A DNA stretch of 64,000 bases from Streptomyces angustmyceticus. Its GTDB lineage: Bacteria > Actinomycetota > Actinomycetes > Streptomycetales > Streptomycetaceae. Made by a program: the position numbers and the translations under genes. Location: NCBI RefSeq assembly GCF_019933235.1, contig NZ_CP082945.1, positions 868,001 through 932,000 of the forward strand, written 5' to 3'. Of this stretch, positions 8,933 through 18,161 are shown one piece after another. Position 1 is the first letter of the stretch. The number at the start of each line of letters is the position of its first letter. The notes beneath the pieces were generated by a model. The model had not been told where the DNA came from. It did not search any database and saw only the letters and a list, made by a program, of their open reading frames with translations.

Positions 8933-10327
8933 GTGCTTCGTGTCGCAGTGATCGGTTCCGGACCCAGCGGCGTCTACACCGCCCAGTCCCTGATCGAGCA
9001 GCAGACCGTACCGGACATCGAGGTGTACGTCCTGGACCGGCTGCCCTGCCCGTACGGCCTGGTGCGCTACGGCGTCGCGCCGGACCACGAGAAGATCAAA
9101 TCGCTGCAGAACAACCTGCGGACGGTGCTGGAGCACCCCGGAGTGCGCTTCCTGGGCAATGTCGAGGTGGGGGCGGCGGGGCTGGGCGTCGCGGAACTGC
9201 GGGAGATCTTCGACGCGGTGGTGTTCTGCGTGGGCGCCGCCACCGACCGGCGCCTGGGCATCCCCGGCGAGGAACTGCCGGGCAGTCATCCCGCGACCGA
9301 CTTCGTCGCCTGGTACAGCGCGCACCCGGACGCGGCCGCGGTCCGTTTCACCCTCGCGGCCCGGTCCGCCGTCGTGATCGGCGTGGGGAACGTGGCGGTG
9401 GACGTGGCGCGGATGCTGTCGCGCGGTGCCGCCGAGCTCGCCGCCACCGACATGCCGCAGGGTCCGCTCGGCGCGCTCGCGGACAGCCGCGTCGAGGACG
9501 TCTGGATGGTCGGCAGACGCGGCCCCTCCCAGGCCAAGTTCACCACCAAGGAACTGCGCGAACTGGGCTCCCTCCCGGACACGGAGGTACGGGTGCGGCC
9601 CGAGGAACTGGCGCTGGATCCGGCGTACCGCGAGCCGGGCGAGCTGCCCGCGGTGGCACGGCGGAACGTCGAAGTGCTGCGCGGCTGGGCGGCGCGGGCG
9701 GCGGCGCGGGAGGCGGATCCGGCGAGTCCGGACACAGGGGTCCGCGGCCGGCGCCGCCGGATTCATCTGCGGTTCTTCCTGCGGCCGGTCGAGGTGCTCG
9801 GGGACGCCGGCGGGGTGCGCGGGGTGCGGTTCGAGCGGACGGCGCCCGACGGGCGCGGCGGGGTGACGGGCACCGGCGAATACGAGGAGATCGAGGGGCA
9901 GTTGGTGCTGCGTTCGGTGGGCTACCGGGGGACGCCGCAGCCCGGCCTGCCGTTCGACGAGGCGACCGGGACGGTGCCGCACCAGGCGGGGCGGGTGCTG
10001 CGGGACGGCGTGCCGTTGCCCGGTGTGTACGTGGCGGGCTGGATCAAGCGCGGGCCCACGGGGGTGATCGGCACCAACCGGCCGTGCGCCAAGGAGACCG
10101 CGCAGTCGCTGCTGGCCGACGCCGCCGGTCTCGCGGGGCGCGGCACGGCCGAGGACCCGGTGGCCGCGCTGACCCGGGCGGGGCAGCGGCCGGTCGCGTG
10201 GCCGGGCTGGCTGGCCATCGAGGCCGCCGAGACGGAGTGGGGCCGCGGGCTGGGGCGCGGCACCGTCAAACTCCCGGACTGGGCAGGGCTGTTGGACGCG
10301 GCGCGCACGGCGGACCTCACCGGCTGA
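8933..10327 (+). CDS. fprA: FAD-dependent ferredoxin/adrenodoxin-NADP+ reductase (FprA type)
   Basis: The 464-residue protein has the FAD-binding GSGPSG (residues 8-13) at the N-terminus. It also has the family signature LPCPYGLVRYGVAPDHEKIK and a second Rossmann site VIGVGNVAVDVARM for NADP(H). The C-terminal GWIKRGPTGVIGTNR is also typical. It transfers electrons between NADPH and ferredoxin. The GTG at 8933 follows GGAAGGGG. It stands alone, with no ferredoxin beside it. It could supply ferredoxins of the P450 systems elsewhere in the window, but that cluster has its own reductase. Confidence 0.9.
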   Translation: MLRVAVIGSGPSGVYTAQSLIEQQTVPDIEVYVLDRLPCPYGLVRYGVAPDHEKIKSLQNNLRTVLEHPGVRFLGNVEVGAAGLGVAELREIFDAVVFCVGAATDRRLGIPGEELPGSHPATDFVAWYSAHPDAAAVRFTLAARSAVVIGVGNVAVDVARMLSRGAAELAATDMPQGPLGALADSRVEDVWMVGRRGPSQAKFTTKELRELGSLPDTEVRVRPEELALDPAYREPGELPAVARRNVEVLRGWAARAAAREADPASPDTGVRGRRRRIHLRFFLRPVEVLGDAGGVRGVRFERTAPDGRGGVTGTGEYEEIEGQLVLRSVGYRGTPQPGLPFDEATGTVPHQAGRVLRDGVPLPGVYVAGWIKRGPTGVIGTNRPCAKETAQSLLADAAGLAGRGTAEDPVAALTRAGQRPVAWPGWLAIEAAETEWGRGLGRGTVKLPDWAGLLDAARTADLTG

Positions 10328-10478
10328 GAGGCGATACGGGCGGGCCGGCCGGGGCATCGGACTCCGGCCCCCGGGCCGGCGCGGCGACACCATCCACACC
10401 GGGACAGCCGACCGCCGCTCCCGCCGGAGTCGGCGCCCCCTGCCCGAGGCGGTGGGCCGCTCTGCCCGCGGCGGCCGG

Positions 10479-10850
10479 CTACTCCTGTCCGAGGCGGCCG
10501 GCCTGTAGGTCCGCCGCCCGGAGGACGCCGTCGATCAGGCCGGGGAAGAGCGCCTCCAGGTCGGCCCGGCGCAGCCCGTTCATCTTGGCCGTACCGCGGT
10601 AGAGCTGCTGGATGACGCCGTGCTCGCGCAGCACCCTGAAGTGGTGGGTGCAGGTCGACTTGCTGACCGGGAGTTCGATGTCCGCGCAGTTCAGCTCGCC
10701 CTCGGCGGCCGCCAGTGCGCAGACGATCCGCAGCCGCACGGGGTCGGCGAGGGCGTGGAGCACATCGGCCAGCCGGATGTCCTCACGGGCCGGGTGCTCC
10801 AGCGACCGGGAGCCCGAAGAGGCCCTCGGGGAGGTCGTAACGGTCGGCAT
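10479..10850 (-). CDS. ArsR-family winged-helix regulator
   Basis: The 123-residue protein has an ArsR winged helix at about residues 28-100 (LADPVRLRIVCAL, VSKSTCTHHFRVLREHGVI). A short C-terminal helix follows. The metal-binding ELCVCDL motif of arsenic sensors is not present, so it probably senses something else. One cysteine, in CADIEL, occupies that helix. It is divergent from the Old Yellow Enzyme gene, and two identical inverted repeats lie in between, so autoregulation and control of that reductase are likely. Confidence 0.85.
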   Translation of the reverse strand: MPTVTTSPRASSGSRSLEHPAREDIRLADVLHALADPVRLRIVCALAAAEGELNCADIELPVSKSTCTHHFRVLREHGVIQQLYRGTAKMNGLRRADLEALFPGLIDGVLRAADLQAGRLGQE

Positions 10851-10913
10851 GACGGCTCCTGACTCGTGCTGCGGGGCTCGGTGCGGCCCGGCGCGCCGCC
10901 CGCCCGCTCATTG

Positions 10914-10963
10914 TACGAGAAGCATCGTAGTTTGACACTTGCCGTACTACGACGCCTATCGTA
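10914..10963. promoter_or_regulatory. Twin ArsR-type operators TACGA-N6-TCGTA
   Basis: Two sites with the same arms occur at 10914-10929 and 10948-10963. Each is TACGA, six bases, TCGTA, and their centres are 34 bp apart (about three helical turns). The first lies just upstream of the -35 of the rightward promoter and the second covers its -10. No other copies were noticed in the window. They are the obvious binding sites for the divergent ArsR protein. Confidence 0.7.
10932..10962 (+). promoter_or_regulatory. Promoter of the Old Yellow Enzyme gene
   Basis: A consensus TTGACA (10932-10937) is followed after 19 bases by TATCGT (10957-10962). The spacer is long, but both hexamers are good. The second ArsR-type operator overlaps the -10, consistent with repression. 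Confidence 0.5.
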
Positions 10964-11014
10964 TGAGTGCGGGGCCGGCCGGCACCCGTTCGCCTTCAGG
11001 TACAGGAGCCCGCC

Positions 11015-12118
11015 GTGAGCGCACTGTTCGAGCCCATCACCCTCCGCGCGCTGACCGTCCCGAACCGCCTCTGGATGGCGCCCATGTGCCAGTACTCCGC
11101 GGCTCCCGAGGGCCCGGCGGAAGGCGCGCCCGGCGACTGGCACTTCCAGCACCTGGCCGCGCGGGCCGCGGGCGGCACCGGCCTCATCCTCACGGAGGCC
11201 ACCGCGGTGAGCCCCGAGGGACGCATCAGCCCGTACGACCTCGGCCTGTGGAACGACACCCAGACCGAGGCGTTCCGGCGCATCACCGGCTTCCTCAAGG
11301 AGCAGGGCACCACGCCGGGCATCCAGATCGCCCACGCGGGCCGGAAGGCGTCGACGGAGCGCACCTGGGTGAGCCGCGGCGCGCCGATCCTCCCCGGTCA
11401 GGGTTACGGCTGGGAGCCGGTCGGGCCGAGCCCGGTGCCGTTCGGCGAGGGTTTCGCGGCTCCCGCGGAGCTGACCGTGGCGCACATCGGCGAGATCGTC
11501 GAGCAGTTCCGCGCGACGGCGCGGCGGGCGCTGGCGGCGGGCTTCGAGGTGGCCGAGATCCACGGTGCGCACGGCTACCTGGTCAACCAGTTCCTCTCGC
11601 CGTTCACCAACCTGCGCACCGACGCCTACGGCGGCTCGTACGAGAACCGGACGCGGTTCGCCCTGGAGATCGTGGACGCCGTGCGGGAGGTCTGGCCGGA
11701 CGAACTGCCGGTGTTCTTCCGGATCTCGGCGACCGACTGGCTCACCGAGGACGAGAGCGACGAGCGCGAGGGCTGGACGGCCGACGACACCGTGCGCTTC
11801 GCCCACGAGCTGCGCGCGCACGGCATCGACCTGCTGGACACCTCCACGGGCGGCAACGCGCCGGACGCGAAGATCACCACGGGGCCCGGCTACCAGGTGC
11901 CGTTCGCCGAGCGGGTCAGGAAGGAGAGCGGCCTCGCGGTCGGCGCCGTCGGCCTGATCACCGAGGCGCGGCAGGCCGACAAGATCATCGCGGACGGGCA
12001 GGCCGACGCCGTGCTGCTCGGCCGTGAACTGCTGCGCTCCCCCAGCTTCGCGCAGCACGCGGCGCGGGAACTGGGTGCGCGGGCCGCCGTGCCGCAGCAG
12101 TACCACCGGGCGGTCTGA
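11015..12118 (+). CDS. NADH:flavin oxidoreductase, Old Yellow Enzyme (YqjM-like)
   Basis: The 367-residue TIM-barrel flavoprotein shows the OYE signatures WMAPMCQYSA at the start, HAGRK near the middle, GAHGYLVNQFLSP and NRTRFALEIVDAV. The cysteine in MCQYS is the one that tunes FMN in thermophilic-like YqjM enzymes. It reduces activated C=C bonds of enals, enones or nitro compounds using NAD(P)H. The GTG at 11015 follows CAGGAG. With the ArsR-type operators upstream it is probably an inducible response to electrophiles. A 10-bp hairpin follows the gene. Confidence 0.9.
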   Translation: MSALFEPITLRALTVPNRLWMAPMCQYSAAPEGPAEGAPGDWHFQHLAARAAGGTGLILTEATAVSPEGRISPYDLGLWNDTQTEAFRRITGFLKEQGTTPGIQIAHAGRKASTERTWVSRGAPILPGQGYGWEPVGPSPVPFGEGFAAPAELTVAHIGEIVEQFRATARRALAAGFEVAEIHGAHGYLVNQFLSPFTNLRTDAYGGSYENRTRFALEIVDAVREVWPDELPVFFRISATDWLTEDESDEREGWTADDTVRFAHELRAHGIDLLDTSTGGNAPDAKITTGPGYQVPFAERVRKESGLAVGAVGLITEARQADKIIADGQADAVLLGRELLRSPSFAQHAARELGARAAVPQQYHRAV

Positions 12119-12126
12119 GGACGGCG

Positions 12127-12153
12127 GGCCGGGCGGCCCCCACCCGCCCGGCC
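12127..12153. terminator. Hairpin terminator after the OYE gene
   Basis: GGCCGGGCGG (12127-12136) pairs perfectly with CCGCCCGGCC (12144-12153) around a 7-base loop, 9 bp after the stop codon. No T tract follows. Confidence 0.5.
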
Positions 12154-12288
12154 GCGGCCGGCGGCCGCCCGGAGGCCCCGCGGTGCCGCACCGTCCGACC
12201 TGCGCGAATGCGTTCCGGGACGCCGTTGTCAGTGGTCGGGTGCAGACTTGCCCTTGTCCGAGACAACGGCGTCCGGAGGTGTTCCGGC

Positions 12289-13374
12289 ATGACTGACGTA
12301 CTACTCGGCGTGGGTACGCGCAAGGGGCTCTTCATCGGCCGCCGGCGGCACGGCGACTGGGAGGTGAGCGGTCCGCACTTCGCCGCCCAGGCGGTGTACT
12401 CCCTCGCGATCGACACCCGCCGCGCCACGCCCCGCCTGCTGGCCGGCGCCGACAGCGCCCACTGGGGCCCGTCGGTGTTCCACTCCGACGACCTGGGCCA
12501 GACCTGGCACGAACCCTCCCGCCCCGCGGTCAAGTACCCGAAGGACACCGGGACTTCGCTGGAGCGGGTGTGGCAGCTGCATCCGGCCGGCCCTGCCGCT
12601 CCCGATGTGGTCTACGCGGGCACCGAGCCCGGCGGGCTGTTCCGTTCCGAGGACGGCGGCGAGACCTTCGAGCTCGTACGGGCGCTGTGGGACCACCCCA
12701 CCCGGGAGAAGTGGGTGCCGGGCGGCGGCGGACTGGCCGTCCACACGGTGATCACCGACCCGCGGGACGCCGACCTGGTCACCGTCGCCGTCTCTGCGGC
12801 AGGGGTCTTCCGCACGCTCGACGGCGGCGCCGGCTGGGCCCCGTCCAATACGGGCGTGAAGGCGGTCTTCCTGCCGGACCAGCATCCGGAGTTCGGCCAG
12901 TGCGTCCACAAGATCGCGCAGGACCCGGTGCGGCGCGACCGCCTGTATCTGCAGAACCACTGGGGCGTCTACCGCAGCGACGACGCGGGCGCCCGGTGGA
13001 CGGACATCGGCGCCGGACTGCCCACCGACTTCGGCTTCGCCGTTGCCGCCCATCCGCACACGGGAGACGTCGCCTACCTCTTCCCGATCACCGCCGACAG
13101 CGACCGGGTGCCGGCCGGACACCGCTGCCGGGTCTACCGCACGGCAGACGCCGGCGGGAGCTGGCAGGCGCTGGGCGCCGGGCTGCCCGACGAGGACCAT
13201 TACGGCACGGTGCTCCGCGACGCGCTCTCCGTCGACGACGCCGATCCCGCCGGGGTGTATTTCGGCAACCGCAACGGCGAGGTGTACGCCAGCGCCGACG
13301 ACGGCGACAGCTGGCGGCAACTCGCCTCCCACCTGCCGGATGTGCTGTGCGTGCGGGCGGCGGCGGTGGCCTGA
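12289..13374 (+). CDS. BNR/YCF48-type beta-propeller protein (sialidase-fold, non-enzymatic)
   Basis: The 361-residue protein has repeated Asp-box (S-x-D-x-G-x-x-W) motifs: SDDLGQTWHE, SEDGGETFEL, SDDAGARWTD, TADAGGSWQA and SADDGDSWRQ. These define a beta-propeller of the BNR or WD40/YVTN-like superfamily. There is no signal peptide, so it is probably cytosolic. The arginine triad of true sialidases is not evident. The ATG at 12289 follows GGAGGT. Function is unknown. Confidence 0.75.
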   Translation: MTDVLLGVGTRKGLFIGRRRHGDWEVSGPHFAAQAVYSLAIDTRRATPRLLAGADSAHWGPSVFHSDDLGQTWHEPSRPAVKYPKDTGTSLERVWQLHPAGPAAPDVVYAGTEPGGLFRSEDGGETFELVRALWDHPTREKWVPGGGGLAVHTVITDPRDADLVTVAVSAAGVFRTLDGGAGWAPSNTGVKAVFLPDQHPEFGQCVHKIAQDPVRRDRLYLQNHWGVYRSDDAGARWTDIGAGLPTDFGFAVAAHPHTGDVAYLFPITADSDRVPAGHRCRVYRTADAGGSWQALGAGLPDEDHYGTVLRDALSVDDADPAGVYFGNRNGEVYASADDGDSWRQLASHLPDVLCVRAAAVA

Positions 13375-13529
13375 GGGGAGCGGTGCGGCACACCGCCCCA
13401 CGGGGTCGTGGGGGGGGCCGCGCGGGGAGCCGCCCCGCGGGGAGCGGCGGTGGCCTGCGCGCGCCGTCGGGGCGAGGAGCTCGGGCCATCGATTGATCGG
13501 GAGCGGGCCTGGGCCAGTAGGGTGATCCC

Positions 13530-14207
13530 GTGGCTGCACGACCTCTCCAAGACATCGTCGAACCGGGCTGGGCCAAGGCACTTGAGCCCGTCGCCGGACG
13601 GATCGCCGCGATGGGCGACTTCCTGCGGGCCGAGATCGCCGCGGGGCGGAGCTATCTGCCCGCCGGCGACAACGTGCTGCGCGCCTTCCAACAGCCCTTC
13701 GACGAGGTGCGGGTGCTCATCGTCGGGCAGGACCCCTACCCCACCCCGGGGCATGCCGTCGGGCTCAGTTTCTCCGTGGCGCCGGAGGTGCGTCCGCTGC
13801 CCGGCAGCCTGGAGAACATCTTCCGCGAGCTGCACTCCGACCTCGGGCTGCCCCGCCCGTCCAACGGCGATCTGACCCCCTGGACGCGGCAGGGCGTACT
13901 GCTGCTGAACCGAGCGCTGACGACCGCGCCCCGCAAGCCCGCCGCGCACCGCGGCAAGGGCTGGGAGGAAGTCACCGAGCAGGCCATCCGCGCGCTGGTG
14001 GCGCGCGAGCGCCCGCTGGTGTCGGTGCTGTGGGGGCGCGATGCGCGCAATCTGCGGCCGCTGCTGGGGAGTCTGCCGGCCGTCGAGTCCGCGCACCCCT
14101 CCCCCATGTCGGCGGACCGGGGCTTCTTCGGCTCGCGGCCCTTCAGCCGGGTGAACGACCTTCTGGCGCGGCAGGGCGCCCAGCCCGTCGACTGGAGGCT
14201 GCCCTGA
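13530..14207 (+). CDS. ung: Uracil-DNA glycosylase, family 1
   Basis: The 225-residue protein has the catalytic water-activating motif GQDPYPTPG and the DNA-intercalation loop [18 protein letters not shown], both diagnostic of family 1 UDG. It removes uracil from DNA to start base-excision repair. A GTG start at 13530 gives the usual length. Many Streptomyces genomes carry two ung genes. The gene is followed 23 bp later by the scramblase-like gene. Confidence 0.94.
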   Translation: MAARPLQDIVEPGWAKALEPVAGRIAAMGDFLRAEIAAGRSYLPAGDNVLRAFQQPFDEVRVLIVGQDPYPTPGHAVGLSFSVAPEVRPLPGSLENIFRELHSDLGLPRPSNGDLTPWTRQGVLLLNRALTTAPRKPAAHRGKGWEEVTEQAIRALVARERPLVSVLWGRDARNLRPLLGSLPAVESAHPSPMSADRGFFGSRPFSRVNDLLARQGAQPVDWRLP

Positions 14208-14230
14208 CATCGGGAGATAGTGTGCCCGGC

Positions 14231-15352
14231 ATGACGAATGCGAACATCCCTGCGGGCTGGTACGCCGATCCGCAGGGCACCCCCCACCAGCTCCGCTGGT
14301 GGGACGGGTCCCAGTGGACGGAGCACACCCACCCGGGACAACAGCCCGCGGCGCCGGACCGGGGCCCGGCGGCTCAGCCGGCCCCGCAGCACTCCGCACC
14401 GCAGCCTGCTCCCCAGCAGCAGGCCGGTCCGCAGGCACATCAGCAGCCCGCGCAGCAGCAGCCCCTCCAGAAGTCCGCACCGCAGCAGCCGGTGCCCCAG
14501 CAGTCCGCACCGCACCAGCAGGCGCCGGGCCAGGCCCCGTACCCGGGTCAGCAGCAGGGCGCCGCACCGTACGGGCAGCAGGGTTACGGCTACCCCCAGC
14601 AGGCGCCCGGCCAGCAGGTACCCGGCCACCCGGCGCCCGGCCGGCCGATGCAGCAGCCGTACGGGCAGCAGCCGATGCCGGGCGCGCAGGCGGGCGCCGT
14701 GCAGCAGCAGGTGCACCACCAGGCCGGGGTGGCGCCGGGCGGGCCGGGCGGGGGCACGCTGTTCACCGAGCCGGTGCTGGTGGTCAACCAGAAGGCCAAG
14801 CTCATCGAGGTCACCAACGAGTACGGCGTCTTCGACCAGCACGGCAACACGATCGGCGCGGTCGTCCAGGTCGGCCAGAGCACGGCCAAGAAGGTGCTCC
14901 GCGTCGTCTCCAGCCTCGATCAGTACATGACCCACAAGCTGGAGATCCGGGACGCCCACGGCCGGCCGCAGCTGGTCCTGACGCGGCCCGCGAAGATCAT
15001 CAAGTCCAAGGTGATCGTGCAGCGGCCGGACGGCTCACCGGTCGGCGAGATCGTGCAGCAGAACGCCATCGGGAAGATCAACTTCGCGATGATGGTCAAC
15101 GGCCAGCAGATCGGCGCCATCAAGGCCGAGAACTGGCGCGCCTGGAACTTCGCCATCGTGGACCACGCCGACACCGAGGTCGCCCGGATCACCAAGACCT
15201 GGGAGGGCCTCGCCAAGACGATGTTCACGTCGGCGGACAACTACGTCCTGCAGATCCACCATCAGCTGCCGGACCCGCTGCTGAGCCTGGTCGTCGCCAC
15301 GGCCCTGACCGTCGACACCGCCCTCAAGCAGGACGCCCGCGGCCTTGGATGA
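14231..15352 (+). CDS. DUF2510 plus phospholipid-scramblase/LURP-one-like protein
   Basis: The 373-residue protein has an N-terminal DUF2510 motif (AGWYADPQGTPHQLRWWDGSQW). A Gln/Pro-rich linker (about residues 38-175) follows, then a C-terminal Scramblase/LURP-one beta-barrel domain (about 180-370) with repeated VVNQKAKLIEVTNEYGVFD-type strands. Actinomycete proteins of this layout are annotated as scramblase-related, without proven lipid activity. It overlaps the following kinase gene by 8 bp, so the two are co-translated. Confidence 0.8.
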   Translation: MTNANIPAGWYADPQGTPHQLRWWDGSQWTEHTHPGQQPAAPDRGPAAQPAPQHSAPQPAPQQQAGPQAHQQPAQQQPLQKSAPQQPVPQQSAPHQQAPGQAPYPGQQQGAAPYGQQGYGYPQQAPGQQVPGHPAPGRPMQQPYGQQPMPGAQAGAVQQQVHHQAGVAPGGPGGGTLFTEPVLVVNQKAKLIEVTNEYGVFDQHGNTIGAVVQVGQSTAKKVLRVVSSLDQYMTHKLEIRDAHGRPQLVLTRPAKIIKSKVIVQRPDGSPVGEIVQQNAIGKINFAMMVNGQQIGAIKAENWRAWNFAIVDHADTEVARITKTWEGLAKTMFTSADNYVLQIHHQLPDPLLSLVVATALTVDTALKQDARGLG

Positions 15353-16382
15353 ACCCGCCGGGCGCGCCCCGGACGCCCGCGCGCCCGGTCGCTTCCCCGG
15401 AGTTCTGGGGATCGACTCGGGCGGCTCGGGGCTGCGGATCGCCGTCGCGCGCGCCGACGACACCGCGGCCCGTCCGCTCGCCGTGCGCGCCTGGGACGAG
15501 CCGGTGCCCACCGGCCCCGCCGGGATCGACGCGGAGCACCTGCTGTCCCGGATCCTGCCCGCCGCACGGGAGTTGGGGCGCGAGGCGGGCGTGCGCGACT
15601 TCGCCGCGGTGTGCGTGGGCGCGGCCGGCCTGGCCTCCCTGGGCGACGGCCTGCGGGCCCGGCTGCCGGGCGCGCTGACCACCGGACTCGGGGTGCGCCA
15701 CCTCGTCCTGGCCACGGACGCCGTGACCGCGTACGCCGGTGCACTGGGCCAACGGCCCGGTGCCGTGGTCACCGCGGGCACCGGCATGGTCGCCCTGGGC
15801 ACGGATCTGACCGCGGCGAGCGGCTGGCGCCGGGCGGACGGCTGGGGTCATCTGCTGGGCGACTGCGGCGGCGGCGCGTGGATCGGCCGCGCCGGTCTGG
15901 AGGCCGCGCTGCGGGCGCACGACGGACGGACGGGCGGCTCGGCCGCCCTCCTGGCGCGCGCGGAAGCGGTGTTCGGGCCGGTCGCCGGGCTGCCCGGCGC
16001 GCTCTACCCGCGCCCCGACCGGCCCGCCGTGCTGGCCTCGTTCGCCCCGGAGGTCGCCCGCTGCGCCGCCGAGGACGACGCGGTGGCCCGCGGCATCCTG
16101 ACCGCCGCCGCGGGCCATCTCGCCGATGCCGCCGCGGCGGTCTGCCCGCCGGCGGACGGGACCCCGGTGGCCTGCGCCGGCGGGCTGTTCGGCCTGGGCG
16201 AACCGCTGCTGACCCCGCTGCGTGCGGCGCTGGCCGAGCGGCTGCCCCATGCCCGTCCGGTGGCCGCCGCCGGGAGCCCGCTCGACGGGGCGCTGGCCCT
16301 CGCCGCGGCACTGGCCGGCGACCGTCTCGTGCTGCCCGCCGATCCGAAGTTGTTGCAGATCACACGGCCTGCGCCGGGGTAG
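15345..16382 (+). CDS. BadF/BadG-type ATPase, N-acetylglucosamine kinase-like
   Basis: The 345-residue actin-fold ATPase has the phosphate-1 motif GIDSGGSGLRIAVA, the GTGMVALG segment, and the WGHLLGDCGGGAWIGR signature that is typical of N-acetylglucosamine kinases. A C-terminal AGSPLDGALALAAAL motif is also present. It should phosphorylate an amino sugar or related metabolite. The TTG start at 15345 overlaps the upstream stop by 8 bp; the nearby ATG at 15349 is out of frame. Confidence 0.75.
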   Translation: MDEPAGRAPDARAPGRFPGVLGIDSGGSGLRIAVARADDTAARPLAVRAWDEPVPTGPAGIDAEHLLSRILPAARELGREAGVRDFAAVCVGAAGLASLGDGLRARLPGALTTGLGVRHLVLATDAVTAYAGALGQRPGAVVTAGTGMVALGTDLTAASGWRRADGWGHLLGDCGGGAWIGRAGLEAALRAHDGRTGGSAALLARAEAVFGPVAGLPGALYPRPDRPAVLASFAPEVARCAAEDDAVARGILTAAAGHLADAAAAVCPPADGTPVACAGGLFGLGEPLLTPLRAALAERLPHARPVAAAGSPLDGALALAAALAGDRLVLPADPKLLQITRPAPG

Positions 16383-16475
16383 TGCGCATGACGCGCGGGA
16401 TAAATCGGGACGGATACCTCTCCACCGAACCCTCCCTCCGCGCGGGGGTGGCCCGAACCGTTAGCATGCGGCGCC

Positions 16476-17429
16476 ATGAGTTCCCCCACTGGGCCCGCAC
16501 CTGGCTCGCCCGATTTTGACGCCGCATCCCCGAGCCCGGGAGCCGCACCCGGCCTGCCGGTACGCATGCCGCGACGGCAGTCCGGCCGTCACCGCAAGCC
16601 GGAACCGCTCGCCGCGCCCGAGGGCGCGCCCGCCCTGGTACTGGCCGTGCCCGGCACCCCCTCCTCCGCCGCGCGCAGCCTGGCGGAAGAGGTCTCCAGC
16701 ATCGCCCGCTCCGAGCTCCCGGGCCTCGACGCCCGGATCGGCTATGTCGACGGCGGTGACGACGAGTTCCCGTCCCTGGAGGCCGTACTGGCGCAGGCCG
16801 CCAACGAGCACAAGGCCCGGGAGGACGCCGACGGCCGCCCCGACCCCGGCCCCGCCGCCGTGGTGGTGCCGCTGCTGGCCGGCCCGGACAGCGCCCTGCT
16901 GCGCCGGATACGCCAGGCCATGATGAACAGCGGCTCGGGCGCGGAGCTGACCGATGTCCTCGGTCCGCACCCGCTGCTCGCCGAGGCGCTGCACGTCCGG
17001 CTCTCCGAGGCCGGTCTGGCGCGCGCGGACCGCGCCCGGCTGTTCACCGTCGCCACGGCGGCGGACGGCATCATCCTCGCCACCGTCGGCGGCGAGGAGG
17101 CCGTGCAGGCCGCCGGGATCACCGGCATGCTGCTCTCCGCGCGGCTCGCGGTGCCGGTACTGGCCGCCGCCCTGGACGAGGAGGGCGCCATCTCCCGTAC
17201 GGCCGAGCAGCTGCGCGAGTCCGGTTCGCAGCAGCTGGCGCTGGCCCCGTACCTGATCGGTCCGGAGATCACCGACGGCCTTCTGGGGGCGGCCGCGGCG
17301 GAGGCGGGCTGCGCGTCGGCGGAGGCGCTGGGCGCCTACAGCACGGTCGGCCGGCTGGTGCTGTCGAACTACGCGGCCGCGGTGGGGCTCACCCTGCCGT
17401 CGCAGGCACAGGGAGCGCCGGTCCGCTAG
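16476..17429 (+). CDS. CbiX/sirohydrochlorin chelatase-like protein
   Basis: The 317-residue protein resembles two degenerate CbiX/CbiK-like repeats: ALVLAVPGTPSSAARSLAEE, with a central PLLAGPDSALL, and then IILATVGGEEAVQAAGITGM, with APYLIGPEITDG. The usual His ligand of HGSR in chelatases is replaced (PGTP in the first repeat, TVGG in the second), so catalysis is doubtful. It is a conserved Streptomyces family whose exact role I cannot state. A terminator hairpin follows. Confidence 0.65.
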   Translation: MSSPTGPAPGSPDFDAASPSPGAAPGLPVRMPRRQSGRHRKPEPLAAPEGAPALVLAVPGTPSSAARSLAEEVSSIARSELPGLDARIGYVDGGDDEFPSLEAVLAQAANEHKAREDADGRPDPGPAAVVVPLLAGPDSALLRRIRQAMMNSGSGAELTDVLGPHPLLAEALHVRLSEAGLARADRARLFTVATAADGIILATVGGEEAVQAAGITGMLLSARLAVPVLAAALDEEGAISRTAEQLRESGSQQLALAPYLIGPEITDGLLGAAAAEAGCASAEALGAYSTVGRLVLSNYAAAVGLTLPSQAQGAPVR

Positions 17430-17455
17430 CACTCCTGCCGGACACCCGCTTCGGG

Positions 17456-17491
17456 AAGGGCCGCCCTCGCGCAGTGCGCGGGGCGGCCCTT
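17456..17491 (+). terminator. Terminator hairpin
   Basis: AAGGGCCGCCC (17456-17466) pairs perfectly with GGGCGGCCCTT (17481-17491), an 11-bp stem with a 14-base loop that can itself pair (CGC/GCG). It lies 27 bp after the CbiX-like gene. Confidence 0.7.
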
Positions 17492-17803
17492 CGCCGTGTC
17501 CGGCCAACCGGCTCTTCGCCGTATCCGGCCGGGCGGCCGCCCGGCCGCCACAGGCGGAGGCGATACGTCCGATTCCGCCCCGAGCAGCGCAGATGCCTCT
17601 CAGGCGGCCCGGGAGGGCGTCGGCGGCGGTGCGGGTGGGTGCGGGGGTGCGCGTCCGGGAGAGGCCCGCACAGGGGGCCTGCCGTACCCCTGACGCGCCG
17701 ACCGATGAGTCCGGGGGCGCCGCGGCGTCTACCGTCCTGCCAGGGCCGGTCGCCGGCCCGTCCGCGCCGTGCGCCGGAGCGGGCCGCCCACGGAAGGAAG
17801 TTC
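17492..17803. other. Intergenic region with a 22-bp perfect palindrome
   Basis: No gene is supported here. The main element is the uninterrupted palindrome at 17526-17547, centred on CGG|CCG, which could form a tight hairpin or be a binding site. The rest is GC-rich without clear promoter hexamers; the promoter of the SnoaL-like gene at 17804 should lie in the last 100 bp. Confidence 0.4.
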
Positions 17804-18145
17804 ATGTCGAACGTCGACCTCGTCCGCGCCGCCTTCGCGGCCTATCTCGCCCAGGACCGTGCGGCCATGGAGCGGCTGCTCGCCGACGATTTCGTCTTCA
17901 CCAGCCCGCAGGACGACCACATCGGCAGGGCCGCGTACTTCGAGAAGTGCTTCCCCACGGCGGACCGGCTGCGCTCACAGGTGATCCTCGACGCCGTGGC
18001 CGTCGACGACGCGCAGGTCTACGTCCGCTACGAGTACGAGCTGAAGACCGGCGAACGGCACCGCAACGTCGAGGTGATGACGGTGCGCGACGGCCGGCTC
18101 GCCGAGACGCAGGTGTACTTCGGCGGGAGCTTCCCGCAGGGCTGA
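17804..18145 (+). CDS. SnoaL-like / NTF2-superfamily protein
   Basis: The 113-residue protein has the NTF2-like cone fold pattern. Helices come first (VDLVRAAFAAYLAQDRAAMERLLADDFVFTSP), then strands ending in VEVMTVRDGRLAETQVYFG, the classic SnoaL_2 C-terminus. Members include polyketide cyclases, isomerases and many unassigned proteins. The ATG at 17804 follows GGAAGGAAG. It is far from the polyketide locus and convergent with the lactonase gene, so a role in polyketide cyclisation is not implied. Confidence 0.75.
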   Translation: MSNVDLVRAAFAAYLAQDRAAMERLLADDFVFTSPQDDHIGRAAYFEKCFPTADRLRSQVILDAVAVDDAQVYVRYEYELKTGERHRNVEVMTVRDGRLAETQVYFGGSFPQG

Positions 18146-18161
18146 GGCGCCCACGGGCGGC

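Noticed and set aside
14231..15352. Gln/Pro-rich repeats in the scramblase-like gene considered as a signal-bearing repeat element
   Set aside because: It is an ordinary low-complexity linker between two recognisable domains.
17804..18145. SnoaL-like gene considered as part of the polyketide cluster
   Set aside because: It lies 3 kb outside the cluster, convergent with a lactonase gene, and has no SARP box.
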